NCBI GenBank assembly: GCA_900404475.1
Contig: OUQQ01000690.1
Location: forward strand, 1-10,140
DNA: 10,140 nt
Direction: 5' to 3'
Source: Spongospora subterranea
Lineage: Eukaryota; Endomyxa; Phytomyxea; Plasmodiophorida; Plasmodiophoridae
The stretch's first letter is position 1; each line of letters starts with the position of its first letter. Below, one piece after another: positions 8,806-10,140 of the stretch. A program made the position numbers and the translations under genes. The notes below the pieces were generated by a model that had not been told where the DNA came from, searched no databases, and saw only the letters and a program-made list of their open reading frames with translations.

Positions 8806-9110
8806 AATCGATAATGGTACAATCATTCGTATCCCAAACGTTTGCGTTCTCGTATTTAACTGCTTGTGCAGGCCCAAAGCGTGTTGAAATGTTTTTGACG
8901 ACGTTTTGTTTGAACTTGAAGCCGTTCGCGTTTAGCCAGAACCGAACCCACTGTCCGGGTCTCCTCGTGCACTTCGTTTTTCCATTCAAAAGTCAGTCGG
9001 TAATTGACGCTGGGAAACATTGTCTGTGATAGCCGAATTACGACGTAGCAGCTGTTCAAAAGTTCGTCTTTGAGCGCAACCTCAAGTGTCATTATTGCAT
9101 ACACCGAATT
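8806..9110 (-). CDS. Candidate two-exon gene or gene fragment, unknown
   Basis: From ATG 9110 (MTLEVALKDELLNSCYVVIR...) the minus frame is protein-like. Two splice models keep frame. One has a 58-nt intron from GTCAAT, after FPS, to a GACAG acceptor. It joins to WVRFWLNANGFKFKQNVV and a frame ending in TAA at about 8806. The other has a 56-nt intron from GTTCAA, after KRERLQ, to AAGCAG. It gives LNTRTQTFGIRMIVPLSIK and a nearby stop (TAA at about 8802). Either would give a product near 80 residues. I recognise no domain. It may be a fragment of a larger gene or transposon. Confidence 0.3.
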
Positions 9111-9649
9111 GAAGTTGTGTTTTACCCCAGAATTACAGGGGAAGGTCATAGGTTGCCTGAGAATGGGTCAGCTCCTGTTTGGCGTAAAATAACTCTGACT
9201 AATCCAAGAGATATACCACTGTAATTTGATTCAAAACTGTTCAATGTGTTGGTTAGCGAGTAAAAAATTCTGTTTGGAAATTATGCAGGTCGCTGACATT
9301 GAGTTTGTTGCCAAAACAAAAGAAGCGTCTAGCCCCTAGAGCATTGAATCCGGGCGAACCAATATGCGGATGGACCGGGGTTTATTTGTTGCGTTTTTCT
9401 TGGTCGCCAACATCCGGCGCCCTATCCAACTCTCACGCCCATCCCCGGCACCCTCACCACAACGTACTTCATAGCGTTGGGACTCCCACTCCAGCGTCAA
9501 TAAATTACCCGCGCGTCGACAAATATGCCGCCAATGTGTACCATGTTTCCCGAAACATCGCGACATAGGTACTACCGTCTTCACCCGAATATTACGCCTA
9601 GGTAGGCGTTCCATTTAAGTTTTACTAAAAATTAGGGTATTTAAAAGTT
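9111..9649. other. Region with no supported gene
   Basis: Open frames here (for example 9299-9568 on plus and 9336-9614 on minus) overlap each other, lack recognisable motifs and show no coding composition I trust. A small inverted repeat, ACGCCTA-GG-TAGGCGT, lies at 9594-9609. It shares the GCCTAG core with the hairpins to its right, so the mobile element may begin near there. Confidence 0.5.
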
Positions 9650-9879
9650 TCTCATAAAACTCGAATACAACGCATAGTGAAATACAACGACTAGGCGTTG
9701 TGTATTCGAATTGTGCGCCTTGTTGTGTGAGCTGAGTTGCGGACTGCGCGACAAAACCGTCAGTCTCATAAAACTCGAATACAACGCCTAGTGAAATAGT
9801 ACAATGCCTAGGCGTTGTATTCGAATTGTGCGCCTTTGTTGTGTGAGCTGAGTTGCGGACTGCGCGACAAAACCGTCAG
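9650..9879. repeat. Two adjacent copies of a 114-116 base unit
   Basis: Copy 1 is 9650-9763 and copy 2 is 9764-9879, both beginning TCTCATAAAACTCGAATACA and ending ACAAAACCGTCAG. The last 50 or so bases are nearly identical (one extra T in copy 2), while the middle differs by small indels and substitutions. The pair directly precedes the transposase start, so it is likely a duplicated terminal or subterminal region of that element. Confidence 0.9.
9775..9824. repeat. Perfect 17-bp inverted repeat (hairpin) in copy 2
   Basis: The arms are TCGAATACAACGCCTAG at 9775-9791 and its exact reverse complement at 9808-9824, around a 16-base loop. In copy 1 the equivalent arms carry a C-to-A change and a two-base insertion, so only copy 2 is perfect. 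It could be a transposase binding site or a nested terminal inverted repeat. Confidence 0.9.
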
Positions 9880-9928
9880 ATCTCAGCGTCAGAATTACTA
9901 TCATTCGATACTGAATCCCCGAACAAGA

Positions 9929-10140
9929 ATGGTTGGACAGGAACGCGAAACAAAACGCAAGAGCTACACGGTGAAGTACAAGCTGGACGCCGTTGCGCAG
10001 TATGTGCCCGGGGTTTTGCCGCGGTTGCCAAACGGTTTGGTGTCACACCGTCAACTTTGCGAGGTTGGATCAGTAAACGTAGCGAGTTGACTGCACTATT
10101 GCAAGACGACGCCGTGCAAACTCGCAGATCGCGTCGATTG
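9929..10140 (+). pseudogene. Transposase N-terminus (psq/CENP-B-type helix-turn-helix), frameshifted and cut by the window edge
   Basis: The frame from ATG 9929 gives a basic start (TKRKSYTVKYKLDAVAQYV) typical of the N-terminal DNA-binding domain of pogo/Tigger-like and related DNA transposases. Near 10004-10018 the match moves to another frame, which reads AAVAKRFGVTPSTLRGWISK, the recognition half of the helix-turn-helix, and stays open to 10140. One missing base (or two extra) in the run CCCGGGGTTTT explains the shift. The original frame stops at 10088. The catalytic domain would lie beyond the window, so family assignment within the DDE transposases is open. The element is probably inactive as read, unless the shift is a sequencing error in the homopolymers. 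Confidence 0.7.

Noticed and set aside
1..10140. CRISPR array, tRNA or rRNA genes, prokaryotic defence system
   Set aside because: I see no regular spacer-repeat pattern, no cloverleaf or rRNA-like stretch, and the spliced genes show this is eukaryotic nuclear DNA.

Overview
The window looks like nuclear DNA of a compact microbial eukaryote. Genes sit tens of bases apart on both strands. They are broken by short GT-AG introns, about 44-75 nt in the models I trust, and reading frames resume exactly across these introns. There are no operon-style ribosome binding sites and no bacterial gene families. A gene for the axonemal protein CFAP99 implies a flagellate cell. Together with the intron size and gene types this best suits an oomycete or a related stramenopile, but that placement is inference, not shown by the sequence.

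Layout from left to right. 1-103: tandem repeat of a 33-base unit with an internal palindrome. 223-550 (+): two-exon gene for a small one-helix membrane protein of unknown function. 628-3345 (-): eight-exon CFAP99 homologue, interrupted near its 3' end by one in-frame TAG. 3403-about 5178 (-): coding-like DNA that I could not resolve into one gene model. It contains several well-formed candidate introns and a possible four-cysteine zinc ribbon. 5196-6469 (+): seven-exon THO complex subunit 3 (THOC3/TEX1, WD40). 6557-7870 (-): six-exon CaMK1-type protein kinase with all catalytic motifs, convergent with THOC3. 7871-8589: non-coding, with a long C/G tract. 8590-9110: one short ORF (+) and one candidate spliced gene (-), both weak. 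9111-9649: no supported gene. 9650-9879: two adjacent copies of a 114-116 base unit containing a hairpin. 9929-10140 (+): start of a frameshifted transposase with a helix-turn-helix domain, cut by the window edge.

The genes do not form a pathway. CFAP99 belongs to the flagellum, THOC3 to mRNA processing and export, and the kinase to calcium signalling. They are neighbours in a dense gene block that ends on the right at a mobile-element remnant. Most exon structures here were built by hand from reading-frame continuity across GT-AG introns and should be tested against transcripts.
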